Shown here: positions 22,324 to 33,189 of the stretch, in pieces
Layout: every line of letters begins with the position of its first letter
Position numbering within the stretch: position 1 is the stretch's first letter
Assembly (NCBI RefSeq): GCF_040183065.1
Contig: NC_091130.1
Coordinates: 28,618,359-28,682,358 of the forward strand
Reading direction: 5' to 3'
Length of the DNA: 64,000 nt
Source of the DNA: Periplaneta americana
Lineage: Eukaryota; Arthropoda; Insecta; Blattodea; Blattidae
Notes under the pieces: generated by a model
The model's database searches: none
What the model saw: only the letters and a program-made list of their open reading frames with translations
What the model was told of the DNA's origin: nothing
Position numbers and translations under genes: made by a program

Positions 22324-25300
22324 GGGTTGATGCACCAATAGTTGACCATTTAGTGAAAGTATATACTACAATATAATTTTAATTAAAGAATATTTACAAA
22401 CAAGAATTGAAATTATCAGTAATGATTCCCTTAAGATTACACAAATGAATGGTACAGGAAAATGTAGGATACATATTAAATGGTTTGAGAAAAAAAAACA
22501 TTCGTGAAGCAATGCGTTAACTCACCAGTAGCTGACCACTGCATCCCAGTTGTTGAACAGTAATGTTCCAGTACTTGACCAGAGTGCATATTTGAAGATT
22601 ACATAACAATTTAAGACATTATAAAGCAAGTAATTAATTCAGTCACTATCACTAGGCTACAAAACCTTTCTGTCACACAAAACAACAGTATATAATATAA
22701 TACAAAAATTTGCTTAGGCAAAAACGGCCTATTTTTCTTTCACATCTATTTTACTTGGGAAACGGTAACGAATTCTGTCCTGTGTATTTTCAATCATAGG
22801 TTGTGGTAGAACAGTTATAACATCATCATAACCTGCTACAAAAATATCATCTAACTGTAATTTGAAAACAACATGTTCAGAATTTACAGATTTACAACCC
22901 GTAACACTCATCTCAGATTTACTTTTCATTTCTTGAACAATGCAGACATATCTGTAAGGGATGGTATTTCTTTTTCCAGACATGACTCTGACCAATACAA
23001 AAGCTCCTGGAATTACATTTTCCTTTGTAGGTGGATTACCGATACACACATTGCTTGCCTCATCATCGCTAGTTGTAAATACACTGTCATCTGAGGTATC
23101 TTGCAGTTCCATAATACCATCTTCATCGGAAGTTTCATTCTCGTCACATTTTTTCCTCTTAGACAAATTTGTTACTGGTGTAAGCTTATCTTGGTTCAAT
23201 TTCATCTTCTGTGTTCTTGCTTTCTTTGCCTTTTCCTTTTGTTGTTTCTCATCTTCCTTGTCCTTCCAGTATTTCAACCATTCTGAAGAGGTAGCAGCAT
23301 GAGGTAGTCGTAGTTTTTTTCGTGCAGTTTTGGATTTTTGTGGTGATTCTGTTGGCCAAATAATGGTGTTCGCAAATGCAGGACTAATACCTTCTTTTGT
23401 TTTGGGTGCTGTTGAAATTGGTGTTGTAGTAGGCCTAGAAGGTGTTGAAGGAGGAGTTTTTGAAGTAGATGGCGTTGAAGGAGGCATTTTTGAAGTGGAT
23501 GGTGCTGAAGTATCATTTAAGTCACAGCTGTCAGATATCCCGTTTCCATTTTTTTCCTTTTGAATTTCATTTACATCGGAGTTGTTCATATCAGAGTGGT
23601 TTGCTTGCTGAATAACTCTCTTCCGAAGTTTAAGCCATAGGTTGAACAGTTCCCGTGCGGATTCTTCACCATTCCAGATTCCTCCTCCTTCAGCTTCCCT
23701 GAACTCTTCTGCCCTTCCTGACTTCATTGTTGATTCGATATATAGAAGGTGCTCAACAGAAAATATGGTAGGTTTGCAGGCAATACTTCCTGTTGAACCA
23801 TCTGAATGCCGAGATTCATGAGTCATACATCTTTCATAATCCACAGCATCTGGAGAGAAAGGGTATAGACCACATTTTTGGAAACCATTTCTTATGATAT
23901 CTGCAGTGGCTCTCTCTTCTAATGCCTTCTCCAGTAATGGTCCAAACAGTGCTCGGGTGATACACTTATTATTTGTTTTTCGCTTCCATTCTGCTACTAT
24001 GTTTGACCAACCTGCTTTTAGACTTCGAAAGACAGACACATCTGCAGGCTGCAGTAGATGAGTTGTGTTAGGCAGGAGTGCATACAGTAGAACACCATTA
24101 TCAGCACATAATTGGCTAACATTGTATGTCAGGTGGGATCGATGGCCATCTATTAAAAACAAAATGGGAAGCTTTATGTTGTGGTTCTTCAGCCATGGAA
24201 TAAAGACGTTGGCCATGTAACCACAAAATGCTTGTCCTGTCATCCATCCACTATCTGATCTTCCAACAGACCACTCAGGATTCAAGTTTTTCACAATACG
24301 GCCAGGAACACGTTCATATGAATAGATTACCATTGGAGGTACTGTGACACCACTTGCCTGGAAAACAGCTAGCACTGTAATTTGCTCCTTAGCATTTCCA
24401 GATTTTACTTCATAAAAATTATTATATCCCTTTGGTCCCAAAACAAGACCTGTATCTGGAGAAGTCAAAAATCCAGACTCGTCGGCATTGAAAATACGAG
24501 TTGGATCGTCCAGAATGTCAACATGCTTTTCTGTTTCTAAAAATTGCTTCAATTCTGCAAACCATGCTCTAATTCCGATCTCTGACACACAAGCTCGAGC
24601 TTTATTAATAGGTTCCGCATGTCTCTCTGTAAGTTCCTCATGCCTATTCATGAACAGTGAAAACCATTTCCTACCTGGTTTTCCCTTAGTAAACGGATTG
24701 GGTCTCTTATCTTTTGCCACAAGGTCTGCAACTGTTTCAAGAAGAGCTGATCTTTTTAATGGGAAACCCTTCTTTGCGTTTGCAATTATCCATGAAGAGT
24801 GCAGGTTCTCCTCTGCTTCAGTCAGAATGGAGGAAGGGCCCATCTTCCTCTCTTCGGGAACTTTTCCTTTTACTTTATTAATTAGAGTGGAATGTGGCAC
24901 ACCATACAATCTTGCTGCCTTCCTTATACCCTCCCCCTCTCGCACAGCCATTATGGCTTTCACCATGGCCTCTTCTGGATACTTCAAAACTTTCTGTGGT
25001 GCCATGGTTTGTCTGTAAGGATAGAATAAACTGATCTAAACAATTACCAATATGGACAACTACTGGTACATCAAGTAGTCCCAGTGCTTGACCACTGCTG
25101 GTCAGCTTATGGTAACATGCTAATAAATCCTGTACCAGTACTTGTACACATAACCTATAACACTTAAAATAAATAAAATTGATATTCTTGAAAATTTAGT
25201 CACTTCTGGAAACTATTAACTTATATTTAGTACAACAAGCAAAACAATACTTACATTTTCTTCTGCGGATGAAGCTTGATATTTCGACCATGTGCTAACT

Positions 25301-25519
25301 ACAGCAGCTCTCAGTACAGTACACTCTACATTTAAACTTCCTGTATGAATAGAGATGTCACTTCCTGTTATTGGGTGTATTCAATACACTCAAAAGCTAT
25401 GTTCAGAAAATGATTTCTGAAGGAACAGGTACCTAAGACATCTGGATACTTAGTTAAAATGGAATATATATAACATTGGTCAGCTACTGGTGACTGGTGC
25501 GCTACTGGTGCACCAACCC
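22324..25519 (-). mobile_element. Intact pogo/Tigger-like element
   Basis: TIRs read GGGTTGATGCACCAATAG at the left and, reverse-complemented from the right, GGGTTGGTGCACCAGTAG. The first 25 bases match at about 20 positions. TA flanks both ends (22322-22323 and 25520-25521). Motifs like CCAGTAGCTGACCA recur inside both ends (22524-22580, 25073-25115, 25478-25512), a likely transposase-binding array. It carries one uninterrupted transposase gene. A complete frame and clean duplication suggest a fairly recent insertion. Confidence 0.93.
22729..25005 (-). CDS. pogo/Tigger-like transposase (DDE_1, CENP-B type), intact
   Basis: An uninterrupted 758-residue protein. Residues 9-50 (KYPEEAMVKAIMAVREGEGI, then ARLYGVPHSTLINKV) form a psq/HTH DNA-binding domain. 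Residues 113-140 resemble the second CENP-B-type HTH. The DDE_1 catalytic core has D175 in NADESGF, D286 in LIDGHRSH and D322 in LLQPADVSVF, so all three acidic residues are present with 35 residues between the last two. A Pro/Ser/Thr-rich linker (about 515-555) and a lysine-rich, probably nuclear-targeting stretch follow. The C-terminus ends in a VLVR/YVCIVQEM-type beta-rich segment shared with the relic at 56343. It should act in the nucleus as a TA-targeting cut-and-paste transposase. The start ATG at 25005 gives the usual MAPQK... opening. The frame is longer than classic pogo because of the C-terminal extension. Domestication is not excluded but the TIR/TA context argues for a mobile gene. 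Confidence 0.95.
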   Translation of the reverse strand: MAPQKVLKYPEEAMVKAIMAVREGEGIRKAARLYGVPHSTLINKVKGKVPEERKMGPSSILTEAEENLHSSWIIANAKKGFPLKRSALLETVADLVAKDKRPNPFTKGKPGRKWFSLFMNRHEELTERHAEPINKARACVSEIGIRAWFAELKQFLETEKHVDILDDPTRIFNADESGFLTSPDTGLVLGPKGYNNFYEVKSGNAKEQITVLAVFQASGVTVPPMVIYSYERVPGRIVKNLNPEWSVGRSDSGWMTGQAFCGYMANVFIPWLKNHNIKLPILFLIDGHRSHLTYNVSQLCADNGVLLYALLPNTTHLLQPADVSVFRSLKAGWSNIVAEWKRKTNNKCITRALFGPLLEKALEERATADIIRNGFQKCGLYPFSPDAVDYERCMTHESRHSDGSTGSIACKPTIFSVEHLLYIESTMKSGRAEEFREAEGGGIWNGEESARELFNLWLKLRKRVIQQANHSDMNNSDVNEIQKEKNGNGISDSCDLNDTSAPSTSKMPPSTPSTSKTPPSTPSRPTTTPISTAPKTKEGISPAFANTIIWPTESPQKSKTARKKLRLPHAATSSEWLKYWKDKEDEKQQKEKAKKARTQKMKLNQDKLTPVTNLSKRKKCDENETSDEDGIMELQDTSDDSVFTTSDDEASNVCIGNPPTKENVIPGAFVLVRVMSGKRNTIPYRYVCIVQEMKSKSEMSVTGCKSVNSEHVVFKLQLDDIFVAGYDDVITVLPQPMIENTQDRIRYRFPSKIDVKEK

Positions 25520-26898
25520 TATGTGCCTTGAAATTCGAGGAAGATTCGATAATTTTTAAGTTCTCAGCTATAAGAAAACCTCGGTTGAACGAGTTTTAAA
25601 CGACGCGCGCTTATGTAGAAAACTGTGAGAAAGATGCGAGATTGTTGTATGGAGGAAAGTCAATCCTTTCCTCCTTTACTGCAGTTAACACACATAGACA
25701 ACAGCGCACTAGCAGACAGAGAAAGAAGCAGAGTTTTAAAGCAAGTAAATGAACGGATAGGGAGGAGATCCTCTGAATCAGCGCATGGGCGGGAAGTAGA
25801 AACTGACTAGTCATGCAGCAAGCTCGCTACTGCTGCCAATGATGTTGCATTCAACCAGACTATAAAATACATCTAGGAGGAGGCACAATAAAAACAGTTT
25901 TAACGCAAAGCTATGAAAGACACCATATAAACTTTTTTTTTTTTTTGAAATTATAAATCAAAAATATTATTCATTACACTTTATATAGGCTACTATTCAT
26001 GGTTTGAAACTTTCAGAGATATTTGAAAGTTAAAGTTGGGTTTATATAAAACCTTCTACGTTAGTATCGCAGATCTTTTTGGCCCCTGAAATTCACTTCC
26101 ATTCATTGTCTACTAGACAGGGCAACAGCCAAGTTGTCAGTTTTGTATAAATATTTTTGAAATTGAAAGTAGGTACTCACTGACATTCTTCAAAAGCATG
26201 TGATACTGAACTTGTAAAATGTATATGTGGCAACACAGACCACGTGAGTGGGTGCAGTGTTCTCGATTATTTCCCATTCCCATTTCCGTAAAACGGTTCC
26301 GATTACGTGTTAGTAACTATAATCTCTTCCAACACGTGTGATGCTGCAGTGTGCTCGAAAAATGCTGCGAGGTTGTGAATTTCCTTGTAATTTGTTAATT
26401 AGTGCAATTATTCAACAATAAATGGAAGTGAAAACATTATATATTTTGGAAATTTTAGGAAACTCCGTTTACAAGAACAGATTATTGCTATACAGAAGGG
26501 AAGGCCAACTCCAACACTACCTGGTCTTACATGTATGCATGTAGGCTAATTTGTAGCATGTTTCATTCAAGAAGGTATCATTTCGTGCTGTTAACTTCTT
26601 TCCTCCTCTTAAGAAATACGCAAGAGCCGCCACTGGCTGGATTGTTCCTCAACATACTAAACCAGAATTTATCTAACATCCTCCAAATTATGGTACAAAA
26701 TAATTCTATATTTTTGGGATTTAATGTTGAGAAACTGAAGGTGTGTTCCTTGGTTCATTTTGCAAAGTTTTGTGGGGCGAAGGGAAGGGAAGGGAAGGGG
26801 GCAGTCTCCGACCTCTCCGTCATGCGCAAGTTACTCTACGGAATCCTCGGACGGCCTATACATTGTTACGTTCTTTATAATACAGTACAGGCCTACAT

Positions 26899-27054
26899 CA
26901 GGGATGTCAAAACGCCTGCACTGCATACTTTCAACAACCCGCACAACACTTCCTTAAGAGTGATGACTGTACTTTATTTTGCTGAAAAACGAATCTTGTT
27001 GGACTTGTATTGCTTGTAGTATGAACACGTAATACAGACGTTTTGACATCCCTG
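26899..27054. mobile_element. Small hAT-like MITE
   Basis: CAGGGATGTCAAAACGCCTG at the left mirrors GACGTTTTGACATCCCTG at the right. Flanks GCCTACAT and ATATACAT share 5 of 8 bases, a decayed 8-bp duplication. The element is 156 bp and has no frame. Confidence 0.75.
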
Positions 27055-27674
27055 ATATACATAATAGAAACACTCGTACAAATATAATTTAAAAAGGTAG
27101 TGGAAAGAACTATAAAAATAAGTTGCGCCTCCTCAAGGATTCCTATGCTTACCATAACAATATTACATAATAAACAAACGAAATGTGTGAGATCTTTAAC
27201 AAAGGTAATCAATTTCATTAAATGGGCAATAGTTGAAAAATTTCACCTTCATCGACACAACACTTCTTTGCTCTTAAGAGGACTAGCTGACTATCTGAAA
27301 AAATGGTGCGCATATATGAATAAATTTCTTGTAAATAACATGAAAGGCTGTACACCTTAATTCTTGAATCGCAAGATACGACTTATAACTTATTGCAGTT
27401 AGAAACAAAGTAATCAAATCATCGTATAGTAGTTATTATCGCGTGTAGATTATTGTCGACACGGACTTCGACAATGACACATGCTTATAGTATAACTGAA
27501 GGTATACTGTTTAGAACAAATTGTAGCTAATCTCTCTCGCGTGATTATCTTTGCAGCTACTCAATTTTGAGCAGAGTAAGTTCAATTTCTAGCGACACTG
27601 AATGAGCCCAAAAAAACACGTCCTCACTTCTCACACATGAAATCCGAAACATCCGTTATATTCATGTTTAAGTC

Positions 27675-27926
27675 CACATCTGTGGAGTAACGGTCAGCAC
27701 GTCTGGCTGCGAAACCAGGTGGCCCGGGTTCGAATCCCGGTTGGGGCAAGTTACCTGGTTGAGGTTTTTTCCGGGGTTTTCCCTCAACCCAATACAAGTA
27801 AATGCTGGGTAACTTTCGGTGCTGGACCCCGGACTCATTTCACCGGCATTATCACCTTCATATCATTCAGACGCTAAATAACCTAGATGTTGATACAGCG
27901 TCGTAAAATAACCCAATAAAATAAAA
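27675..27926 (+). mobile_element. tRNA-derived SINE, family S1
   Basis: Begins CACATCTGTGGAGTAACGG, has a B-box GGTTCGAATCC and the shared body TTACCTGGTTGAGG, CTCAACCCAATA, GGACCCCGGACTCATTTC, and ends GCGTCGTAAAATAACCC. A 15-bp target duplication ATTCATGTTTAA(G/A)TC brackets it (27660-27674 and 27927-27941). Other copies start at 29911, 35734 and 53458. Confidence 0.92.
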
Positions 27927-28146
27927 ATTCATGTTTAAATCAGTTATTTTCGACGCTGTATCAAATACGAGGTCATCTAGCGTCAGAAGAACTGGTGATA
28001 GCGAGAGGTAAGTCCGAGGATTAGCCATGTTTTTTAAACTTAAAATCTGGGAAGTCACCAAATGGTTTAAGATAATGCTATACAGGATAGCAACAAATGG
28101 TGTAGTAATCGAAAATAACAAGTGTATTTTGTAAAGTTATCCGTAC

Positions 28147-28302
28147 CTTTTTCACGTAGCTGGTTGCATCTTCTTCCGAAACGGGTTCTGCAGATATTCC
28201 ACCTCGCCTCCTGGCAGGTTGCTGGACGGCCGATGGCAATGGTGATAAGTCTTCCGTGTCCTCTGGTGATACAGCCTGTTGTTTTGCATCGTGAGCCTGC
28301 TC
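28147..28302 (-). CDS. Pka-R1: Pka-R1 coding exon (linker and pseudosubstrate site)
   Basis: A 156 bp minus-strand exon, 52 codons, phase 0 at both ends, with acceptor GTGGTTACAG and donor AAAAAG/GTACGG. It encodes an acidic, Ser/Pro-rich linker (EDTEDLSPLPSAVQQPA), then the inhibitory RRRGGIS and SAEPVSEEDATSYVKK. In type I subunits this sits in the catalytic cleft. Glycine at the phospho-acceptor position makes it a pseudosubstrate that is not phosphorylated. The preceding dimerization/docking exon (about 60 residues) is not visible in the window. Confidence 0.95.
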
Positions 28303-29237
28303 CTGTAACCACATAAATAAAGTCGAATGAATTTTCAAATTATATCTGTACATACGAGAATGATTCGTAACAGCTCTATACAAAAGCCACAAAACACGTT
28401 ACTTCTAGTCATGGAGTGAGAGATTGTGAGGCCACAAGACCGAGAGGGCAATGCCGCTGATGTTCCTGGAATACGATTAAGTATGCTGTCATACCAGTAT
28501 TCTACCTTTCTTCAGAAGAAGAACATACTGATGGCTGTAAAATACTTTGATCTCTATCTTGCATAGACTTCTGTCGAGCCGTCACTGAGGAAGTCGATTT
28601 TAAAACAGTATATACTGGCGCTATTTTCCGTCTGTGAATGCATTAAGTAATGGCCATAGCATCCGCAGTTGACCGACATTTTTACCATGGCATTACACGG
28701 CAGACAATGGATTTTACATATTCGATGGTGTTGAACATCAAATAATTACATAAATAAATACTGAAATTAAATAAATAAATAAACTAAATAAATAACTAAA
28801 TAAATAAATTTCACTTTAACCCTATCAGAAGTCTTTCCAAATCTTTTGCAAACATCTTATGTCAAGGCATGGATACAAACTTTAGAAGAAGATATTTAAA
28901 TACCCTCTTATGTCACTTGTTCGTTATCAAGATATTAAAATGTTTTTTTTCGTCCTCCTGTAGAATTGAATATTTTGACATACGAGGTTTCTGTTTAACA
29001 CCAACGATATGTCATGCAAGAAAAGTACGGTACATAGAAAATTAACGACAGCCGCCAAGGTTGTGGCAATTCCAGGACCTCAAAAACTCCATCCATACTT
29101 TCATTGCCTCAAGGTATGGAACAAATCTTTCTACCATATTGTTTTCATTTCCTCCAATATCAACTAGCTATCTAGTCATCCCTCGTGTTAGACTTTGGTG
29201 AAATGAATGGTTATGTAATTTCTACATACAATGCCAG
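28303..29237. other. Non-coding stretch upstream of the Pka-R1 linker exon
   Basis: I found no exon here, including none resembling the regulatory-subunit docking domain. A short (AAAT)-rich run lies at 28752-28810. Confidence 0.4.
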
Positions 29238-29571
29238 AGCCACCGGCATGGTTCAGTCGGTTAAGGTTATTCCTGCCGGTCTGAAGTTACGCTCGGGCGC
29301 GGATTCGATCCCCGCTTGGGCTGGTTACCTGGTCGGGTTTTTTCCGAGGTTTCTCCCAACCGTAACGATGGGATTAGTGATAGCGAGATGATATTTGGCG
29401 ATATGAGGCCGAGGATTCGCCATAGATTACCTGACATTTGCCTTATGGTTGGGGAAAACCTCGGAAAAAACCCAACTAAGTAATCAGCCCAAGCGGGAAT
29501 CGAACCCGCGCCCGAACACAACTCCGGATCGGCAGGTAAGCGCCTTAGCCGACTGAGCTACGCCGGTGGCT
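29238..29571. mobile_element. Inverted pair of S2 SINEs
   Basis: A plus-strand S2 copy starts AGCCACCGGCATGGTTCAGT at 29238. It is followed by a minus-strand S2 copy ending in CTACGCCGGTGGCT at 29571. The two tRNA-like heads are outermost and the bodies meet near 29345-29380, so the unit can fold back on itself over about 120-150 bp per arm. Confidence 0.8.
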
Positions 29572-29601
29572 TCCGGTCATATAGCAATCACTCACTTACC
29601 A

Positions 29602-29603
<2 letters not shown>

Positions 29604-29635
<32 letters not shown>
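29604..29635. repeat. (TA)n microsatellite
   Basis: About 15 dinucleotide units. Confidence 0.95.
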
Positions 29636-29638
<3 letters not shown>

Positions 29639-29910
29639 GTAGACCTTCTTGCATTATATAGGCTTACAGACATTTTAAAATTTATTTTACATGTCTTTTA
29701 ACTTATTTATTTCCCTCATTCGTTTTTCTCTTACTTTCCAAAAATATGTTCCTAAGGATTTTATTATCTGTTCATTTGTAATTCTTGATATTGTGGCTAA
29801 AACAATTATTTCATTACTAAAATTAAACCATTCCATTTTCATAAAACTGCGTTCACTTCTGTCTTGACACATGTTAACAATATATTATACTTTATAGTTT
29901 ACCTCGCCCA

Positions 29911-30158
29911 CACCTGTGGAGTAACGGTTAGCGAGTCTAGCCGCGAAACCAGGTGGCCCGGGTTCGAGTCCCGGTCGGTGCAAGTTACCTGGTTGAGGTT
30001 TTTTCCGGGGTTTTCCCTCAACCCAATATGAGCAAATGCTGGGTAACTTTCGGTGTTGGACCCCGGACTCATTTCACCGGCATTATCACCTTCACCTCAT
30101 TCATACGCTAAATAACCTGAGATGTTGATAAAGCGTCGTAAAATAACCTACTAAAAAA
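29911..30158 (+). mobile_element. tRNA-derived SINE, family S1
   Basis: Starts CACCTGTGGAGTAACGG, B-box GGTTCGAGTCC, same body as the copy at 27675, and ends with AGCGTCGTAAAATAACC and an A-rich tail. Target duplication not resolved. Confidence 0.9.
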
Positions 30159-31002
30159 TTAAAAAATATATAAAACCTCTCAATTTCCACACTCCCAACC
30201 TGATCCATGCAAAACCAATTCTAGCATTTATATCACATACCGTTATATAGCCTATGGTTCTTGACTCCATACAGTTTTAACTTTCTTGTAATTTTGTAGT
30301 GAAATTTTGTCATTCATGTAACTAAAAATTTGCTGGTTTTCTAAAGTAAGTATATAATGAATGATTTTCTCCCACATTTCGATCTCTGACCAAGAATCTC
30401 TCTTGTTCGATTCCTTCCACAACTACAAAGGTTCGGTTAACCGACTTACGACATCGATCGAGTGGCAGAAAATGCTCCATGTGATACGGCCATTTACTTA
30501 AAATTTGCATGTACGTCGAGTACACACGCTATTCCCACACTCGGGTTCACGGCTTGAGGCTTCGTACTTACTGAGGTTTGTGCAAACCAGAAGTAACGCA
30601 TCTACTTTGTTTAAGATGTTCCACTGACACCAGGCAATGTTGTTGAAGAGTGCGGTGGATTAGATATAACAAACAACACACACACAAAGATAAAACCACT
30701 GAATTTATGTAATAAATTGTCACTCCACTTAAAATTGACGCTCGGACGCCAGGTTACTTTTTTGGCAAAGGTTCTGATAGTGTTCTAACTCGTGCAGTTG
30801 AATCAAATTTGGTTCAATTTCTCTGTAGCAATTGAATCCTCAATTGTTGAAATCAAATAAGTATTTTTTTTTTCATTTTCCAGGAGAAACAAAAAAAAGT
30901 GATTATTGCCATTTATATTAATGAAATTGAACTGAAATTTTTTTCGTTGAAAGAGAACTTGATTTTGCTTATATTCCAAGAGAAATAATTAACCCATTAC
31001 GT

Positions 31003-31312
31003 ATAATTTTGATTTTAAACGTTTAAAAAATTTTTGACTTCTTTGGTTTCAACAATTCACCAATTTCTTAAGTTTATTTTTCCCGAGTTATGATTTTATT
31101 TTTATTAAACATTTAAAACTGAGCAGTTACAATGTGACACAACAGTTAGAAATTATATAATTTCAATTTTAAACGTTTTAACAGATATTTGACTTATTTG
31201 GTTTCAACAATTTACTTATTTTTTAAGTTCATTTTTTTTTTACGATTTATGATTTCATTTTTATTAAACATTTAAAACTAAGCAGTTACAATGTGACACA
31301 ACAGTTAACAAA
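31003..31312. repeat. Tandem duplication, about 155 bp unit, two copies
   Basis: Both units contain TTTTAAACGTTT, GACTT-TTTGGTTTCAACAAT, then TTTTATTAAACATTTAAAAC and AATGTGACACAACAGTTA. They lie head to tail with several substitutions. No gene is seen in 30160-31000 beside it. Confidence 0.75.
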
Positions 31313-31351
31313 TTACTCGTATCTTATGACAATTTATTTAGATCATTGTAG

Positions 31352-31354
<3 letters not shown>

Positions 31355-31418
<64 letters not shown>

Positions 31419-31475
31419 CATCGTCCTTGCAAGTATTAGGCCTATTGGCCTGTTACGGTCTCCGTCCATCTTTTC

Positions 31476-31532
<57 letters not shown>
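31355..31532. repeat. Two (AAT)n arrays separated by 58 bp
   Basis: Arrays at 31355-31418 and 31478-31532 flank a unique segment with CATCGTCCTTGCAAG. Each holds about 18-21 units. Confidence 0.95.
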
Positions 31533-31534
<2 letters not shown>

Positions 31535-31715
31535 CACAGTCTAGTATATACAGTCGCGAAGCTTGAGTTGTGAGGGTGCTAGGAACAATAGACTGTGCTG
31601 GTACTATTTCGCATTGTCTGTAATGAGGCGATATTAGCGATCCTAGTGGTTAGCAAATATCTATGGATGCATATTTAGTATGTACTGAGCTTCGTGGCTG
31701 TATATACTAGACTAT
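31535..31715. mobile_element. MITE inserted in an (AAT)n array
   Basis: Ends read CACAGTCTAGTATATACAG and, at the right, CTGTATATACTAGACTATG. The inverted match extends through (T)CGCGAAGCTT/GAGCTTCG. Its left flank is the (AAT)n array and its right flank is ATAATAATG, so it probably jumped into the microsatellite. 181 bp, no frame. Confidence 0.75.
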
Positions 31716-32407
31716 GATAATAATGTAAACAGCTGCTCAAATAAATCACATTGGACACCAAACGATTTGTGCAGCCAGAAATAATGAGGAACTGTTACAG
31801 ATTAGCCGGGTCTCTATGTGATTTATACCGCCAAAAGTATATACGAAAAAAGGTCTGCAAATATTGGCTAGTATTGCATACACAGAGTTTCCGATCGAAT
31901 ATGAGGGAAGAGTATTGAACTGAAATAAGTTAGTGACATATTTGGTTTCAACAACAAACAGGGAGAATCGCTCCTCCGTTTTCATCATATGGAGGACCGT
32001 GACTTGTTTCATTTTAACACCAATCCACCGGCTATTTTTTTCCTTTCTTGTACGGAGTTGGGACCCGAAGGCTTACACTACACCCTGACGCTTATTGTGC
32101 TTACCACTCCTATTCTTATGAATGATTGGGTAGCCGAACGGCAGCGCTCTTGTACAAATACAGCACTCTGCACCGTGAACTTAACCAGCGCTATCGTATG
32201 GATGATGATAGACTGAAACGTAATATTTACTGAAAAAAAAAAGAAAATTTTGACTTTTTGGTTTTAACAATTATTGACGATTCAATTATTCTAGATTATT
32301 ATTGTCAAATATCAAAATTATCATCCACCTCTAACATGGGGAGTTTGACAAAGGGAAACAAAATATTTGGGATGAAACCCATACAAAATGGTAAGTTTTG
32401 AGGAGTA
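31716..32407. other. No recognisable feature
   Basis: Short reading frames only. No repeat family or splice-like structure that I can support. Confidence 0.4.
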
Positions 32408-32640
32408 GGCTCATAGCCATCAGCGTAGCTCAGGCGGCAGGCACTTTTGTCTGAGAATACGATACTGTACTCGGGCGGAGTTTGACTCTAGCTTAGGTTG
32501 ACTTCGTAAAATTGGGTTTTTATCCCGAGTCTTCCCTCAACTGTAGAGCATCACATGTGACGGACTCTCGGCCTCATCTCGCTAATATCAATTCGATCGA
32601 TGCGATGCTAAATAACTTACTACAGTATGACCCTCGCTTA
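32408..32640 (+). mobile_element. Diverged S2-like SINE
   Basis: CATCAGCGTAGCTCAGGCGG starts a tRNA-like head, followed by CTCGGCCTCATCTCGCTAA and ATGCTAAATAACTTACTA, all recognisable S2 body motifs with many changes. The B-box is degraded. Confidence 0.6.
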
Positions 32641-32739
32641 CAATAAACAACTCCATTGTCAACTTTTCTCTCGTTTTTTTCCTCATATTAGGAATCTACA
32701 CCATTCCGTTACCATTTCTCCATTTCGTCATCATTCTAT

Positions 32740-33189
32740 AGCATTTTCCGATCGCCGGATAGCGACGCACAGAGGAGGGTTGCCTGGGTACGCAGCGAAT
32801 CTTGTGTAGTCAGCCGGTGTGGGTTTGAGAATGCGCCTAGCTTGAGGGTTTTTTTAGGAGGGAGGGAACATCCCACGCACTACGACCTGAGGTCTATTGT
32901 ACACGCCCTATATGGGATGATTTGCGTGCCCACCGATCCTCTACGCGCACCGACCTAACCACATGACCCCCTTAACGATCGGTCCATACAGCCACTAGAG
33001 TCCATGTACCACTTTTGCTTCGGCAACCCCCCCCCCCCAAGGCTCCCTTAACGGTCCGAGGCGGAAGTCCTCTCCCGAGAAGGTCTGCCCCGGGTTCCGT
33101 TGCAGAAGCTATCCGTCATCATTTGAATACAATCCACGGAGCCGGTCGAGAGAGCCAGCAGTTTCGGAGGGCCGCCTGTAGAGCGATTT
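32740..33189. repeat. GC-rich segment of unknown origin
   Basis: This stretch is clearly richer in G+C than its surroundings and includes a poly-C run (33030-33039). No coding frame or RNA gene was recognised. Together with the SINE beside it, it may be part of a larger composite repeat. Confidence 0.3.

Larger units (their letters stand above)
22241..26635. mobile_element. hAT element interrupted by a pogo-like element
   Basis: The left end reads CAGTGGCGGTTCGTCG and the right end reverse-complements to CAGTGGCGGCTCTTGC. Both flanks carry a perfect 8-bp duplication GCTGGATT (22233-22240 and 26636-26643), diagnostic for hAT transposition. Removing the nested pogo-like element leaves about 1.2 kb. 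I see no hAT transposase frame in that remainder, so it was probably non-autonomous. Termini resemble those of the hAT at 43480-44582. Confidence 0.9.
21840..28146 (-). other. Pka-R1: Pka-R1 intron (6.3 kb) carrying nested transposons
   Basis: Phase 0 intron between the pseudosubstrate exon and domain A. More than two thirds of it is the hAT/pogo nest, a small hAT MITE and a SINE. The transposase inside is encoded on the same strand as Pka-R1. No additional Pka-R1 exon was seen in it. Confidence 0.9.

Noticed and set aside
23330-23563. Plus-strand frames over the pogo-like transposase, including a glycine/valine-rich one
   Set aside because: These are antisense shadows of the transposase gene and have no family resemblance.
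25611-25814. Hydrophobic minus-strand frame resembling a small membrane protein
   Set aside because: It lies inside the hAT element remainder, has no splice or promoter context, and shows no recognisable family.
31355-31532. CRISPR-like regular spacing of repeats
   Set aside because: These are simple (AAT)n arrays separated by one unique segment, not repeats with spacers.
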